Shown: piece after piece, positions 52,757 to 64,000 of the stretch
Position numbering within the stretch: the first letter of the stretch is position 1
Layout: each line of letters begins with the position of its first letter
Origin: Burkholderiaceae bacterium
Lineage (GTDB): Bacteria; Pseudomonadota; Gammaproteobacteria; Burkholderiales; Burkholderiaceae_C
NCBI GenBank assembly: GCA_023150375.1
Contig: JAKLLA010000001.1
Coordinates: 124,001 to 188,000 of the forward strand
Reading direction: 5' to 3'
DNA: 64,000 bases
Program-made: the position numbers and the translations under genes
The notes under the pieces: generated by a model
What the model saw: only the letters and a program-made list of their open reading frames with translations
Told to the model about the DNA's origin: nothing
The model's database searches: none

Positions 52757-53434
52757 TCAGTCGTGCTCGCCCAGCCAGCGGCGCAGATGGCGCTGACGGG
52801 GCACGCGCCCTTCCAGCAGCACGATCAGCGCCCCGGCGCCGCCGTCCGGGCCGCGCGCCTGGGTGTAGGCCAGCACCTCGCGGCACTGCGCCAGCCAGCG
52901 GGCCACCTTGACCTTCAGCACCGGCTGGCGCCCGGGCGAGCCCAGCCCTTTGCCGTGCACCACGCGCAGGCAGCGCCAGCCCTGCTGGCCAGCCTCGAGC
53001 AGGAACTGCGTCAGCGCCTCCCGGGCGGCGTCGCGGCGCAGGCCGTGCAGGTCCAGGTGCGCCTGCACGGTCCAGCGGCCCTGGCGCAGGTCGCGCAGCA
53101 CTTCGGGCCCGACGCCCACGCGGTGCCAGCTGAGCTGCTCGTCGGTCTCCAGCAGCGTGACCGGGTCGAAGGCATCGGACAGCGAGGCGCGCAGCACCTG
53201 CTGTTCGTCGCGCTCGCGCTGGCGCGGCAGCGGCGCCGGGCGCGGCCGGGCCGGCAGCGCCAGGCCGTGCGGCGCCAGCGGCGTCACCGGCCCCACGCTG
53301 CGGGCGAAGAGCTCCTGCTCCAGGCGCTGCGCCGCACGCTCGGCGGCCAGGCGGGCCTCCTGCGCCGCCTCGGCGCGGCGGCGCTCGCGCAGCTCGCGGC
53401 CGATCGCCGCCAGTTCGTCCCAGGAGGCCTTCAC
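52757..53434 (-). CDS. Smr-domain protein
   Basis: 225 residues. The C-terminal Smr (MutS-related) domain contains [15 protein letters not shown] and VVHGKGLGS, typical of nicking endonuclease-like or nucleic-acid-binding Smr proteins. The N-terminal 120 residues are a charged helix with many Glu, Arg and Ala. The GTG at 53434 overlaps the radC stop by 4 bp (GTGA), which decides the start. The function in betaproteobacteria is unsettled. Confidence 0.88.
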   Translation of the reverse strand: MKASWDELAAIGRELRERRRAEAAQEARLAAERAAQRLEQELFARSVGPVTPLAPHGLALPARPRPAPLPRQRERDEQQVLRASLSDAFDPVTLLETDEQLSWHRVGVGPEVLRDLRQGRWTVQAHLDLHGLRRDAAREALTQFLLEAGQQGWRCLRVVHGKGLGSPGRQPVLKVKVARWLAQCREVLAYTQARGPDGGAGALIVLLEGRVPRQRHLRRWLGEHD

Positions 53435-54099
53435 AGCAGCCCCCGCTCGGCGAAGGAGACGATCTGCCCCTGCCCGACGACGAAGTGGTCCAGCACCCGG
53501 ACATCCACCAGCGCCAGGGCGTTCTTCAGCGTCTGCGTCAGGTACTCGTCGGCGCGCGAGGGCTCGGCCACCCCGGAGGGATGGTTGTGCGCCAGCAGCA
53601 GCGCCGCGGCGTTGCACTGCAGCGCGCGCTTGACCACCTCGCGCGGGTAGACGCTGGTCTGCGTGAGCGTGCCGCGAAACAAGGGCTCGTAGGCGATCAG
53701 CCGATGCTGCGCGTCCAGGAAAAGCACCGCGAACACCTCGTGCGCCAGGTCGGCCAGCTGCAGCTTCAGGTAGTCGCGCACCGCCTGGGGGCTGTCGAAC
53801 ACCGGGCGCTGCGCCAGCTCGGCCGCCAGCGCCCGGCGGGCCAGTTCCAGCACCGCCTGCAGCTCGGCCCGCTTGGCCGGACCGAGCCCCTTGATGCGCG
53901 CCAGACGCTGCGGCTCGGCCCGCAGCAACCCGCCGATGCCGCCGTGCTGGTCGAGCAGCTGCTCGGCCATCTGCAGCACGCCCAGGCCCTTCAGGCCGGT
54001 GCGCAGCAGCAGCGCCAGCAGCTCGGCATCGGCCAGCGCCGCCGGGCCCTGGGCCAGGAGCTTCTCGCGCGGTCGCAGCGCGGCAGGCAGGTCTTTCAT
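53431..54099 (-). CDS. radC: RadC-family JAB-domain protein
   Basis: 222 residues. The N-terminal helix-hairpin-helix part ([25 protein letters not shown]) and the C-terminal JAB1/MPN domain with [14 protein letters not shown] are clear; the zinc-binding His-x-His and Asp are all kept. The role is not established; the original link to DNA repair was withdrawn. It is translationally coupled to the Smr gene. The ATG at 54099 gives the usual start [15 protein letters not shown]. Confidence 0.92.
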   Translation of the reverse strand: MKDLPAALRPREKLLAQGPAALADAELLALLLRTGLKGLGVLQMAEQLLDQHGGIGGLLRAEPQRLARIKGLGPAKRAELQAVLELARRALAAELAQRPVFDSPQAVRDYLKLQLADLAHEVFAVLFLDAQHRLIAYEPLFRGTLTQTSVYPREVVKRALQCNAAALLLAHNHPSGVAEPSRADEYLTQTLKNALALVDVRVLDHFVVGQGQIVSFAERGLL

Positions 54100-54202
54100 C
54101 GGCGTCGTGCGGAGATGGGCAGGGGCACCGGGCCGGCGCCGCGGGCGGGCACCTAGAATCCCGCCCAGTCTACCCACAGCCCAGAAACCACAGGATCCAG
54201 CC

Positions 54203-57101
<2,899 letters not shown>

Positions 57102-57246
57102 GGATCCGGGCTCCCGCGCGCCACCCGGCACTGCAGCGCCCAGGCCACAGCCCTGCGGTCCGACCTGGACCCACGCGCCGACTCGGCTATACTCCCGGTC
57201 TTCGCCGGCTCGACCCGCCGGCGCCGTCCCCGGACGGAAGGCATCT

Positions 57247-57337
57247 GGAAAGGTGGCAGAGTGGTCGAATGCGCCGGACTCGAAATCCGGTATACAGTTT
57301 CACTGTATCGAGGGTTCGAATCCCTCCCTTTCCGCCA
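57247..57337 (+). tRNA. tRNA-Ser(CGA)
   Basis: 91 nt. Acceptor stem ggaaagg/cctttcc, discriminator G and encoded CCA (57335-57337). The anticodon loop reads ctcgaaa, so the anticodon is CGA (serine UCG codons). The long variable arm is typical of tRNA-Ser, and the T-loop is ggttcgaatcc. The gene is followed by a strong terminator. tRNA genes are frequent island targets, and accessory DNA begins just beyond. Confidence 0.97.
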
Positions 57338-57342
57338 GGATG

Positions 57343-57376
57343 AAGCCCAAGTGATCGATTCGCTTGGGCTTTTTTC
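57343..57376 (+). terminator. intrinsic terminator after tRNA-Ser
   Basis: Stem aagcccaag (57343-57351) and cttgggctt (57363-57371) with an 11-nt loop, followed by a run of six T from 57370. A classical rho-independent terminator. Confidence 0.9.
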
Positions 57377-57442
57377 CTTGGTACGGCTCACACCCATCAT
57401 CCAACCCATCGACCTAGAAATGAGGGGGGGCTGTTGGCGTGG

Positions 57443-57676
57443 CTACCGAGCTGGTGACCTCACTCGGTCAGCTGGTTTCCCGGGGGAGGCATCTTCGGCA
57501 TCGAGCCGCGCGGCCAGCCGAGCCAGCGACAGCTCGTTTTGAGCGGCGGCAGACGCCATCGGGTCATCAGCCGGGATCACCAGACCCACGCGATCCTCGA
57601 GCATCTGGAGACCACGCATCGTCTCGTCGTTCAGGTCATTCGGATTGGACACAGGACCATCTCCTTCGATCGTCAT
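57443..57676 (-). CDS. small protein of unknown function downstream of hsdR
   Basis: 77 residues, acidic, no membrane span ([23 protein letters not shown]...). The ATG overlaps the hsdR stop by 4 bp (ATGA), supporting a true coupled gene. The centre ([16 protein letters not shown]) may form a helix and strand. I do not recognise a family. Confidence 0.55.
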   Translation of the reverse strand: MTIEGDGPVSNPNDLNDETMRGLQMLEDRVGLVIPADDPMASAAAQNELSLARLAARLDAEDASPGKPADRVRSPAR

Positions 57677-60600
57677 TCGGACCAGCTGGTCGACAGCGAC
57701 TCAGCCTGCCTCAACACCGTCTCCGTCGCCTCTTCCTGCCTATCCGGCGGGTACTTGTAGCGCTTGAGCAGCGTCTTCACCATGACCCGCAGCCGCGCCC
57801 GCACGGTCTCGCGCACCGACCAGTCCACGGTCACCGAGGCCCGCAGCTTCTGCGTCAGTTCCACGGCAATCTTCTTGAGCGTCTCGTCGCCCAGCTCCCG
57901 CACCGCCGCCTCGTTGGTCGCCAGCGCGTCGTAGAAGGCCATCTCGTCGCCGTTCAGTCCCAGGCGCTCGCCGTGCAACGCGGCCTCGTGAAACTTCCTG
58001 GCCATCTCGATGAGCTCTTCGATGACCTGGGCCGTCTCGATGGCGCGGTTGCGGTAGCGCTGCAGGCTCAGCTGCAGCAGCTCCGAGAACCTGGCCTGCT
58101 GGACCACGTTGGTCCTGAAGCGCGCCTTGATGTCGTCCTTCAGCAGCCGCTCCAGCAGCTCGACGGCGAGGTTGCGCTCCTTCATGTGGCGCACTTCTTC
58201 GAGGAACTCCTCGGACAGGATGCCGATGTCCGGCCGGTTCAGGCCGGCGGCCTTGAAGATGTCGACGACCTCGGCACTGACCACCGCCTTGCTGATGATT
58301 TGCCGCAGCGCGTGCTCCTTCTGTTCGTCGCCGAGCTTCTTGCCCGAGCTGCCGAACTTGGTCAGCGCGGCCTTGACCGCCTGCAGGAAGGCCAGTTCAT
58401 CCCGGTGGATGAGTGCCTCGTCCAGTGTGCAGCAGAGCGCGAAGGCCTTGCTGGCCGACAGCACCGTGTCGGCGAAGCGCTTCTTGCCGTCCTCCAGGCC
58501 CAGCACGTGGTTGGCCACGCCAGGCAGCAGCTGCCACGACTGGGTTCGGAACGCCGTGTAGTCGAAGCCGTGCAGCATGCCGTGCAGCACCTCCATCTTC
58601 TCCAGCAGCACCGCCAGGGCATCTTCGGCCGCGATGGTCGGTTTGCCCTTGCCCTTGGCCTGCGTGTAGTCCTTCAGCGCCGCCTTCAGTTCATTGGCGA
58701 TGCCGATGTAGTCCACCACCAGGCCGCCGGGCTTGTCCTTGAACACCCGGTTTACCCGGGCGATGGCCTGCATCAGGTTGTGCCCCTTCATGGGCTTGTC
58801 GACGTACATCGTGTGCATGCACGGCGCATCGAAGCCGGTGAGCCACATGTCGCGCACGATGACCAGCTTGAAGGGGTCTGCAGGGTCCTTGTACCGGCGC
58901 TCCAGGCGCTTCTTGATGTCCTTGCTGTGGATGTGCGGCTTGAGCAGGGCCTTGTCCGACGCCGATCCGGTCATGACGATCTTGATGGCGCCCTTCTCGG
59001 GGTCGGGGTCGTGCCAGCTCGGGCGCAGGGCGACGATGGCGTCGTAGAGGTGCACGCAGATTTCGCGGCTCATCGCCACCACCATGGCCTTGCCGTCCAG
59101 GCTGGCCAGGCGGTTCTCGAAGTGTTCCACCAGGTCGGCGGCCACCTTCTGGATGCGCGGCGGCGCGCCCACCAGTTTTTCCAGCGCGGCCCAGCGGCGC
59201 AGCTGCGCCGCCTTGGCGGTGTCGTCCTCTTCGTCCTCGGTCAGCTCCTCGACCTCGTCGTCGAGCAGCGTCGTCTCGGCCTCCTGCAGCTCCAGCCGGG
59301 CCAGCCGGCTCTCGTAGTAGATGGGCACTGTGGCGCCATCCTTGACCGCCTGCTCGACGTCGTAGATGTGGACGTAGTCGCCGAACACGGCCCGGGTATC
59401 GCGGTCTTCCAGTGACACGGGCGTGCCGGTGAACGCGACGAAGGTGGCGTTGGGCAGACCGTCGCGCAGGTGCTGGGCATAGCCGTAGCGGACGTTGCGC
59501 AGCGCGCTGTAGTCGGCAGCAGGTTCGGCCACCTTCAGCGCCATGGGTTCGTTGGCGGCTGATGCCTTACGGGCGTCCTTCAACTGCTTCTGCAGCTTGG
59601 GCAGGCTGGCCTGGAAGCCGTACTGGCTGCGGTGGGCCTCGTCGCAGATGACGACGATGTTGTGCCGGTCGGAGAGCACCGGGAAGCTGTCTTCGTCCTC
59701 GCCGGGCGTGAACTTCTGGATGGTCGTGAAGATGATGCCGCCCGAGGGCCGATTGGCCAGCAGCTCGCGCAGCCTGGGCCGGGTGTCGGCCTGCACCGGG
59801 GTCTCGCGCAGCAGCTCGGCCGCACCGGCGAACACGCCGAAGAGCTGGTTGTCCAGGTCGTTGCGGTCGGTCACCACCACCAGGGTCGGATTGCCCATGG
59901 CCGGGTGCTGCATCAGCTTGCCACCCAGGCAGGTCATCTCGATGCTCTTGCCGGCGCCCTGCGTGTGCCACACCACGCCGCCCTTGCCGCGGCGAGTGGC
60001 ATCGGCCTTCGGGTTGGATGCCACCAGCACGCTTTCGACCACGGCCCGTACGGCGTGGAACTGGTGGTAGCCGGCCACCTTCTTGACCAGCTTGCCGTCG
60101 TCCTCGAACAGGATGAAGTGCCGCAGATAGTCCAGCAGCAGGTCGCGCTGGAACAGGCCGTGCACCAGGGTCTCCAGCTCCTTCATGGCGCCCAGCGGGT
60201 CGACGGTCTCGCCGTCGATGGTGCGCCAGGCCATGAAGCGTTCGGGGTCGGCCGTGAGCGAGCCCACGCGCGCCTCGATGCCATCGCTGATGACCAGCAG
60301 CGCGTTGCTCAGGAACAGGTCGGGGATGTCTTCCTTGTAGGCCTGCAGCTGGTTGAAGGCGGCCCACAGGTCGGCGTTCTCGTCGCCCGGGTTCTTGAGC
60401 TCGGCCACCACCACGGGCAGGCCGTTGAGGAACAGCACCACGTCCGGGCGGCGCGTCTGCTTCGGCCCCTGGACGCTGAACTGGTTCAGCGCGAGCCAGT
60501 CGTTGCGGGCAGCGTCCGACCAATCCACCAGCCGCACCCGGTCGCCGCGGGTCTCGCCGGCCTTCTGGTACTCGACGGGCACCCCCTCCACCAGCCAGCG

Positions 60601-60882
60601 GTGCATCTGGCGATTCGCCTGCACCTGGCCGGGGATGTTCGGGTTCAACACCATGCGGCAGGCTTCGTCCTGCGCGCCGGGCGGGATGTGCGGGTTCAGG
60701 CGCCGGATGGCATCGCGCAGGCGGTGCTTGAGCGCGACTTCGCGGTAGGAGTCGCGCTCGCTGCCGGGCGTCTTCGCGTCCGGCGGCGACACGTCCGGCC
60801 CGTGGCCGACCTCCCAGCCCAGCGCCGCCAGCCATTCGAGGGTGGCTTGTTCGACGTGGTCTTCCAGAATCGCGGGCTTCAT
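57673..60882 (-). CDS. hsdR: type I restriction enzyme R subunit
   Basis: 1069 residues. Nuclease domain: [23 protein letters not shown], with the Asp and Glu-x-Lys of a PD-(D/E)xK active site. Helicase: Walker [16 protein letters not shown] box [12 protein letters not shown], and motif-III-like [13 protein letters not shown]-terminal helical part binds the methyltransferase core. The ATG at 60882 ([12 protein letters not shown]) is preferred. Partner hsdS is 1.8 kb upstream; hsdM must lie beyond the window. Confidence 0.94.
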   Translation of the reverse strand: MKPAILEDHVEQATLEWLAALGWEVGHGPDVSPPDAKTPGSERDSYREVALKHRLRDAIRRLNPHIPPGAQDEACRMVLNPNIPGQVQANRQMHRWLVEGVPVEYQKAGETRGDRVRLVDWSDAARNDWLALNQFSVQGPKQTRRPDVVLFLNGLPVVVAELKNPGDENADLWAAFNQLQAYKEDIPDLFLSNALLVISDGIEARVGSLTADPERFMAWRTIDGETVDPLGAMKELETLVHGLFQRDLLLDYLRHFILFEDDGKLVKKVAGYHQFHAVRAVVESVLVASNPKADATRRGKGGVVWHTQGAGKSIEMTCLGGKLMQHPAMGNPTLVVVTDRNDLDNQLFGVFAGAAELLRETPVQADTRPRLRELLANRPSGGIIFTTIQKFTPGEDEDSFPVLSDRHNIVVICDEAHRSQYGFQASLPKLQKQLKDARKASAANEPMALKVAEPAADYSALRNVRYGYAQHLRDGLPNATFVAFTGTPVSLEDRDTRAVFGDYVHIYDVEQAVKDGATVPIYYESRLARLELQEAETTLLDDEVEELTEDEEDDTAKAAQLRRWAALEKLVGAPPRIQKVAADLVEHFENRLASLDGKAMVVAMSREICVHLYDAIVALRPSWHDPDPEKGAIKIVMTGSASDKALLKPHIHSKDIKKRLERRYKDPADPFKLVIVRDMWLTGFDAPCMHTMYVDKPMKGHNLMQAIARVNRVFKDKPGGLVVDYIGIANELKAALKDYTQAKGKGKPTIAAEDALAVLLEKMEVLHGMLHGFDYTAFRTQSWQLLPGVANHVLGLEDGKKRFADTVLSASKAFALCCTLDEALIHRDELAFLQAVKAALTKFGSSGKKLGDEQKEHALRQIISKAVVSAEVVDIFKAAGLNRPDIGILSEEFLEEVRHMKERNLAVELLERLLKDDIKARFRTNVVQQARFSELLQLSLQRYRNRAIETAQVIEELIEMARKFHEAALHGERLGLNGDEMAFYDALATNEAAVRELGDETLKKIAVELTQKLRASVTVDWSVRETVRARLRVMVKTLLKRYKYPPDRQEEATETVLRQAESLSTSWSE

Positions 60883-60925
60883 GGGTGGCGTACTCCCTGT
60901 CCTTGCGACGGTCGGCGGTCTCAAC

Positions 60926-61010
60926 GCTAAACGGCGCAACCTCTTGATTTCATGTTGTTTTCGCCGTTTGTTTAGCAGTAGCTAAACACCTTGTTTAGCG
61001 TGCTAAACAA
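60926..61010. promoter_or_regulatory. cluster of gctaaac/gtttagc palindromes upstream of hsdR
   Basis: Two perfect dyads: tgtttagc-agta-gctaaaca (60969-60988) and ttgtttagc-gt-gctaaacaa (60991-61010). A half-site gctaaac lies at 60926-60932, and aaacggcg (60929-60936) pairs with cgccgttt (60962-60969). They fill the space between the AlbA_2 gene's stop and hsdR and are AT-rich against the background. A repressor or activator with a dyad site probably controls hsdR separately from hsdM/hsdS. Confidence 0.65.
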
Positions 61011-62733
61011 CATCCCTGTTGCGCAGGGTGTAGCAAGGCCGATTGTCCGGTCCCTGCTTCATCAGGAAGCCGTCTGGCCCGCTCCACTTGGTCAAGAGGC
61101 GTGAAGCCTCCACGGACGCCGATGCCGATGACCCCAGCCCCAACAGCTGCCTGAGTTCGGCGTTCCTGATCTCCCGGTGATCCTTGAGGTACTCGCGGAC
61201 CATTTCGGCGTAGCGCACCGGGTTCAAGCCACGTGTGCGCGTATAGGCCACCTTGCCCTTGAGCGCCGTGGCCGTCCCCTTGCTGAGGTGATAGGTCGCC
61301 GTCTGCGTGTGGCCGCGCCGTTCCAGCAGCCCCCGGGCCGGGGCCGCCATGGCCTCCAGGACCGCGCGGGCCTCGTCGCGCGGCAGCTGCAGCGCCGCCG
61401 CGGCCTGCGCCGTGTCGATGTGGTCGGCGTCCTGAAGCGCGTCGAGCACCAGCAGATGGTCCAGGGAAACCGGTGCACCCCGCTCACCCAGCTCGGACAC
61501 CAGGCGCGCCAGGCGCGGGTTGGCGCCGCGATTGAAGATGCGCAGGGTCACCGCATCGGCCGATGCGCTGTACACGGGGCGGCGCTTTCCGAAGGTCAGC
61601 GCGGACCGGTAGATGCGCCTGCGCCCGATGCCGGAGGACTCCACCAGCCGCAGCTTCACGAAGGCGTTGGCCAGGGTCCGGTTGCGCGCCCGCGGCTCGT
61701 GACGCAGGATGTTCTCGGGGGAGATGCCACCGATGAAGCCGCCAGGGCTGGTGATGACGAGCTCGTCCACCGAGTGGCGGACCAGCACCTCCCCGGGGTC
61801 GGTGTAGTCCCGGTGGGTCAGCGCGTTCAGGATGCCCTCGCGCACCGCCTCCAACGGGAACTGCGGGATCCGCAGCTTGAACAGGCCCAGGGCGACTTCC
61901 TCCTCCGGGTTGAGGGGCCCCTGGAAGACCTGTTCCATGCGCTCGACCACCTCCAGCAGCGGCAGCCGGTCGATGTCGTTGCGCGCGACGGTCGTCTCGT
62001 CGCGCAACAGCACATAGTGGAACTGCGCCTGGGGGCATCGGGCGGCCAGCACATCGCGCCGAGCGAACAGGAGCAGCCCGGTGTGCGTGACCTGGCCGTC
62101 GCGCACGGCCTCCAGGCCGGCCAGGAAGTCGACGTCGCCCAGATCCAGCAGGCCTGAGGCCGGGTCCTTGGAGCGCAACACATTCCGAGCGCGCGCGAGC
62201 TGCACCGGGTCCAGATCTGCCAGCGTCACCCCGTTGGCGGGCGCGCCGCTCCAGTCCACCTGCCCGGTGCTGACCTTGCTGCGCGCGAAGCCGCGTGGGT
62301 CGAGCGGCATGCAGTTCTTGCCCTCGCGCTGCTTGAACAGACCCGCCGAGGTGCCATAAGGGCCGGCGTCGCCGCGCGCCACACGTACAACCAGCAGTTG
62401 TCCGGTCCCCTCCGGCACCGGCAGGAGGACGGCCTCGACACTCAAGGCCGGGCGCGTCCCCTCGTAGATGTTCCGTCGCACGAGGTCGAGGTCCACCCCC
62501 TTGACGCCGTGGATGGCCTGGGCGCGCCCCACCGTCTTGTCGCTCACGCCAAAGACGATGACGCCACCCTCTGCGTTGGCGAAGCAGGCGGCGTACTCGC
62601 AGGCCACCTTCAGGTCGGCCTTGGCGTCCTGCCAGGGCTTGAAGTCCAGCCACTGCGACTCCAGCGCGTCGGCCGGCTCGACATCGAGCCGGGGCAGCAT
62701 CGCGAGCAGCTCTTCGTTGGACGGAACGCTCAC
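61003..62733 (-). CDS. AlbA_2-domain ATP-binding protein in type I restriction locus
   Basis: 576 residues. The N-terminal AlbA_2 (Schlafen-type) domain reads ESQWLDFKPWQDAKADL...CAACFANAEGGVIVFGVSD. A HATPase-like region follows (EAVREGILNALTHRDYTDPGEVLVRHSVDELVITSPGGF), and a winged-helix C-terminal part (about 420-560). These proteins often sit between hsdS and hsdR and are thought to bind nucleic acid or regulate. The ATG overlaps the hsdS stop by 4 bp. Confidence 0.82.
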   Translation of the reverse strand: MSVPSNEELLAMLPRLDVEPADALESQWLDFKPWQDAKADLKVACEYAACFANAEGGVIVFGVSDKTVGRAQAIHGVKGVDLDLVRRNIYEGTRPALSVEAVLLPVPEGTGQLLVVRVARGDAGPYGTSAGLFKQREGKNCMPLDPRGFARSKVSTGQVDWSGAPANGVTLADLDPVQLARARNVLRSKDPASGLLDLGDVDFLAGLEAVRDGQVTHTGLLLFARRDVLAARCPQAQFHYVLLRDETTVARNDIDRLPLLEVVERMEQVFQGPLNPEEEVALGLFKLRIPQFPLEAVREGILNALTHRDYTDPGEVLVRHSVDELVITSPGGFIGGISPENILRHEPRARNRTLANAFVKLRLVESSGIGRRRIYRSALTFGKRRPVYSASADAVTLRIFNRGANPRLARLVSELGERGAPVSLDHLLVLDALQDADHIDTAQAAAALQLPRDEARAVLEAMAAPARGLLERRGHTQTATYHLSKGTATALKGKVAYTRTRGLNPVRYAEMVREYLKDHREIRNAELRQLLGLGSSASASVEASRLLTKWSGPDGFLMKQGPDNRPCYTLRNRDVV

Positions 62734-64000
62734 GCCAGGACCTCCTCCACCTGCGCCCGGGCCTCGGGCAGACGGAGCTTGCCGGAGATGAGGCGGGGGA
62801 GGAGGGTGTCGCGAAGCTCCACAAGCGACTTTGCTTGCTCCGAGTTGGCGCGAACCTTGTCGTAAAAGGCGCGAACCGCAATGCCGAAGGCACGTGAAAC
62901 CATCTCCGTTGGCATCAAGAGAGGGATTCGGAAGAGGTTGCCCTGGTTTAGCTTTGCTTGAACGGCGCCGGTGACGTATGGCGTGAAGTCAATTCCGCGC
63001 AGCGCAAGCATCAAGTGCTCTGTGCATATGCCGTTCGCACCCTGGAGAACGTGCGCGTGATTGTTGACCCAAAATTTTCCCCAGACGTATTGCGTGATGG
63101 GGGTGCCATCTGCATTGGTCACAGACCCGTCTTCTCCGAGCAGCAGGTAGACACCGTCGAATATGAATTCGTCAACGTAGTCCATCAGCGCAGCAGCGCC
63201 GTAGTACGGGTATATCCCCTTTTTTTCCGTGCGCTGCTTGCCGGAGAGCGGAATCCGCCTGGAATCGAAGATGCTGCAAGCGTCCCGCACCGTACCCAGC
63301 CGCCACCCCTTCGGAATCAACCCCAGCGCCGACTCCTCGAACTCCGCCGGAAACAGCGCCGCCGTGGCCGCGTCCATGCCCTCGGGCTCGCGGCCTTCGG
63401 CCTTGGCGCGCACCGGGTCGAAGTCGATGAACCAGCTCTTGAACAGGGCTTGGGCGATGGATTCGAGGGTGGCGTTGGTTTGGCGTAGGAGGTCGATTCG
63501 GCGATCCAGCTGCCAGAGGAAATCAGCTACCACCGATTGTTCAGAGCGACGCGGATACGGGAGAACGAACTGCTTGATCTGCGCACCGCTAAGGTTCTGT
63601 TGGGCAGCGCCTGTCGACAGCGACTTTATTTGTCGCCGACAAGCCAAGAGTTGGTAGTACAAGAATCGATGGTCCACCTTCGACTCGTCCACCACCATGG
63701 CCGCGCAGGCCTGGTTGCAGGTCATTGGGCGAGCAAGCACACCCAACTGGCCAACTGTGGCGCCGTACATCGCCATCAGGATGGTGTTTGTGGGGAGCAT
63801 TTTCGCCGACGAGTTGGCAATCGCATCCTCAGTTATGTGCTCTTCCGAGTCCCGAAGGACACAGTCAGTGAGTTCCTGGGTCTTGACCCAGGGGACAGAG
63901 CCAGCGAAGTATTCGGGCAATTTGCGGCTTGGCGTGCCGCCACTTGTGAAGCGCTGGCACACGTGGGATATGGCCAGACGGGCCCAGTCGCTTGGTGCCG
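62730..64000 (-). CDS. hsdS: type I restriction enzyme specificity subunit, 5' end outside window
   Basis: 423 residues seen; the frame runs through the window edge and reads DWARLAISHVCQRFTSGGTPSRK, the typical first residues of TRD1, so only a short N-terminus is missing. Two target-recognition domains (about 10-145 and 220-360) flank a central coiled conserved region (SVVADFLWQLDRRIDLLRQTNATLESIAQALFKSWFIDFDPV), with a second conserved helix at the end (LRDTLLPRLISGKL). It sets the DNA site of HsdM/HsdR. Both TRDs are less GC-rich than the central part. Confidence 0.92.
   Translation of the reverse strand, partial: APSDWARLAISHVCQRFTSGGTPSRKLPEYFAGSVPWVKTQELTDCVLRDSEEHITEDAIANSSAKMLPTNTILMAMYGATVGQLGVLARPMTCNQACAAMVVDESKVDHRFLYYQLLACRRQIKSLSTGAAQQNLSGAQIKQFVLPYPRRSEQSVVADFLWQLDRRIDLLRQTNATLESIAQALFKSWFIDFDPVRAKAEGREPEGMDAATAALFPAEFEESALGLIPKGWRLGTVRDACSIFDSRRIPLSGKQRTEKKGIYPYYGAAALMDYVDEFIFDGVYLLLGEDGSVTNADGTPITQYVWGKFWVNNHAHVLQGANGICTEHLMLALRGIDFTPYVTGAVQAKLNQGNLFRIPLLMPTEMVSRAFGIAVRAFYDKVRANSEQAKSLVELRDTLLPRLISGKLRLPEARAQVEEVLA

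Larger units (their letters stand above)
57377..64000. mobile_element. accessory block with type I restriction locus, starting at tRNA-Ser (right end outside window)
   Basis: Immediately after the tRNA-Ser terminator the gene content switches to a restriction locus on the minus strand (partial hsdS, AlbA_2 ATP-binding gene, hsdR, small ORF). Position beside a tRNA 3' end suggests island insertion. No integrase gene or repeat of the tRNA end is visible, because the other boundary is beyond base 64000. The assignment as an island is an inference. Confidence 0.5.

Noticed and set aside
57247-57337. A direct repeat of the tRNA-Ser 3' end marking the far boundary of the second block
   Set aside because: I could not find a second copy within the window; the boundary probably lies beyond base 64000.

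Overview
The window (about 64 kb, very GC-rich) comes from a betaproteobacterium of the order Burkholderiales, most like the Leptothrix/Sphaerotilus/Rubrivivax group. The basis is the gene content and order: a GC-rich backbone with yicC-gmk-rpoZ-spoT-greB on one side, a Ser/Thr kinase, PP2C phosphatase, rph, rdgB and hemW on the other, plus cheR-cheD-cheB and ispH/serS. This assignment rests on protein resemblance and synteny, not on a database search.

Layout. 1-18.5 kb is ordinary chromosome: a FimV-like end, a fatty-acid desaturase, purN-rsmB, a YidB-like protein, a diguanylate cyclase, a MATE exporter, an OmpR-type two-component pair, a second signalling cluster (PAS kinase, CheY-like regulator, an apparent pseudo-kinase and an HTH-REC protein), greB, spoT, rpoZ and gmk. 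18.5-41.7 kb is a 23-kb genomic island that split yicC from gmk. It is bounded by perfect 25-bp direct repeats made from the 3' end of yicC and has a P4-type integrase at one end. 41.7-57.3 kb returns to chromosome: yicC, kinase/phosphatase, rph, rdgB, hemW, cheB/cheD/cheR, a diguanylate cyclase, a MinD/FlhG-like ATPase, truncated haemoglobin, Smr, radC, an SlpA-like FKBP, ispH, serS and tRNA-Ser(CGA). From just after that tRNA to the end of the window lies a second accessory block with a type I restriction locus (hsdR, an AlbA_2 ATP-binding protein, partial hsdS); it runs off the window.

The island is a defence and conflict cargo. Its left half is one continuous minus-strand operon of ten genes with overlaps or very short gaps: vapB, vapC, a type III-like DNA methyltransferase, a one-TM protein, a type III-like helicase-nuclease, an SMC/OLD-like ATPase with a DUF3696-like tail, a PIN ribonuclease, an RNA ligase, a protein with a possible PD-(D/E)xK core, and a helical protein of unknown function. 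The ATPase, PIN nuclease and RNA ligase are translationally coupled and look like an RNA cut-and-seal module attached to restriction-modification. I regard this as the most likely undescribed system in the window. The right half carries parDE, a TOTE-type primase-helicase, hipBA with three operator-like boxes spaced exactly 50 bp, a NERD nuclease-like membrane protein, and a second divergent tyrosine recombinase beside a 1.2-kb stretch with no convincing gene.

Start codons were chosen from overlap with the upstream gene, visible Shine-Dalgarno sequence and family length. Functions come from motifs read directly in the translated sequence.
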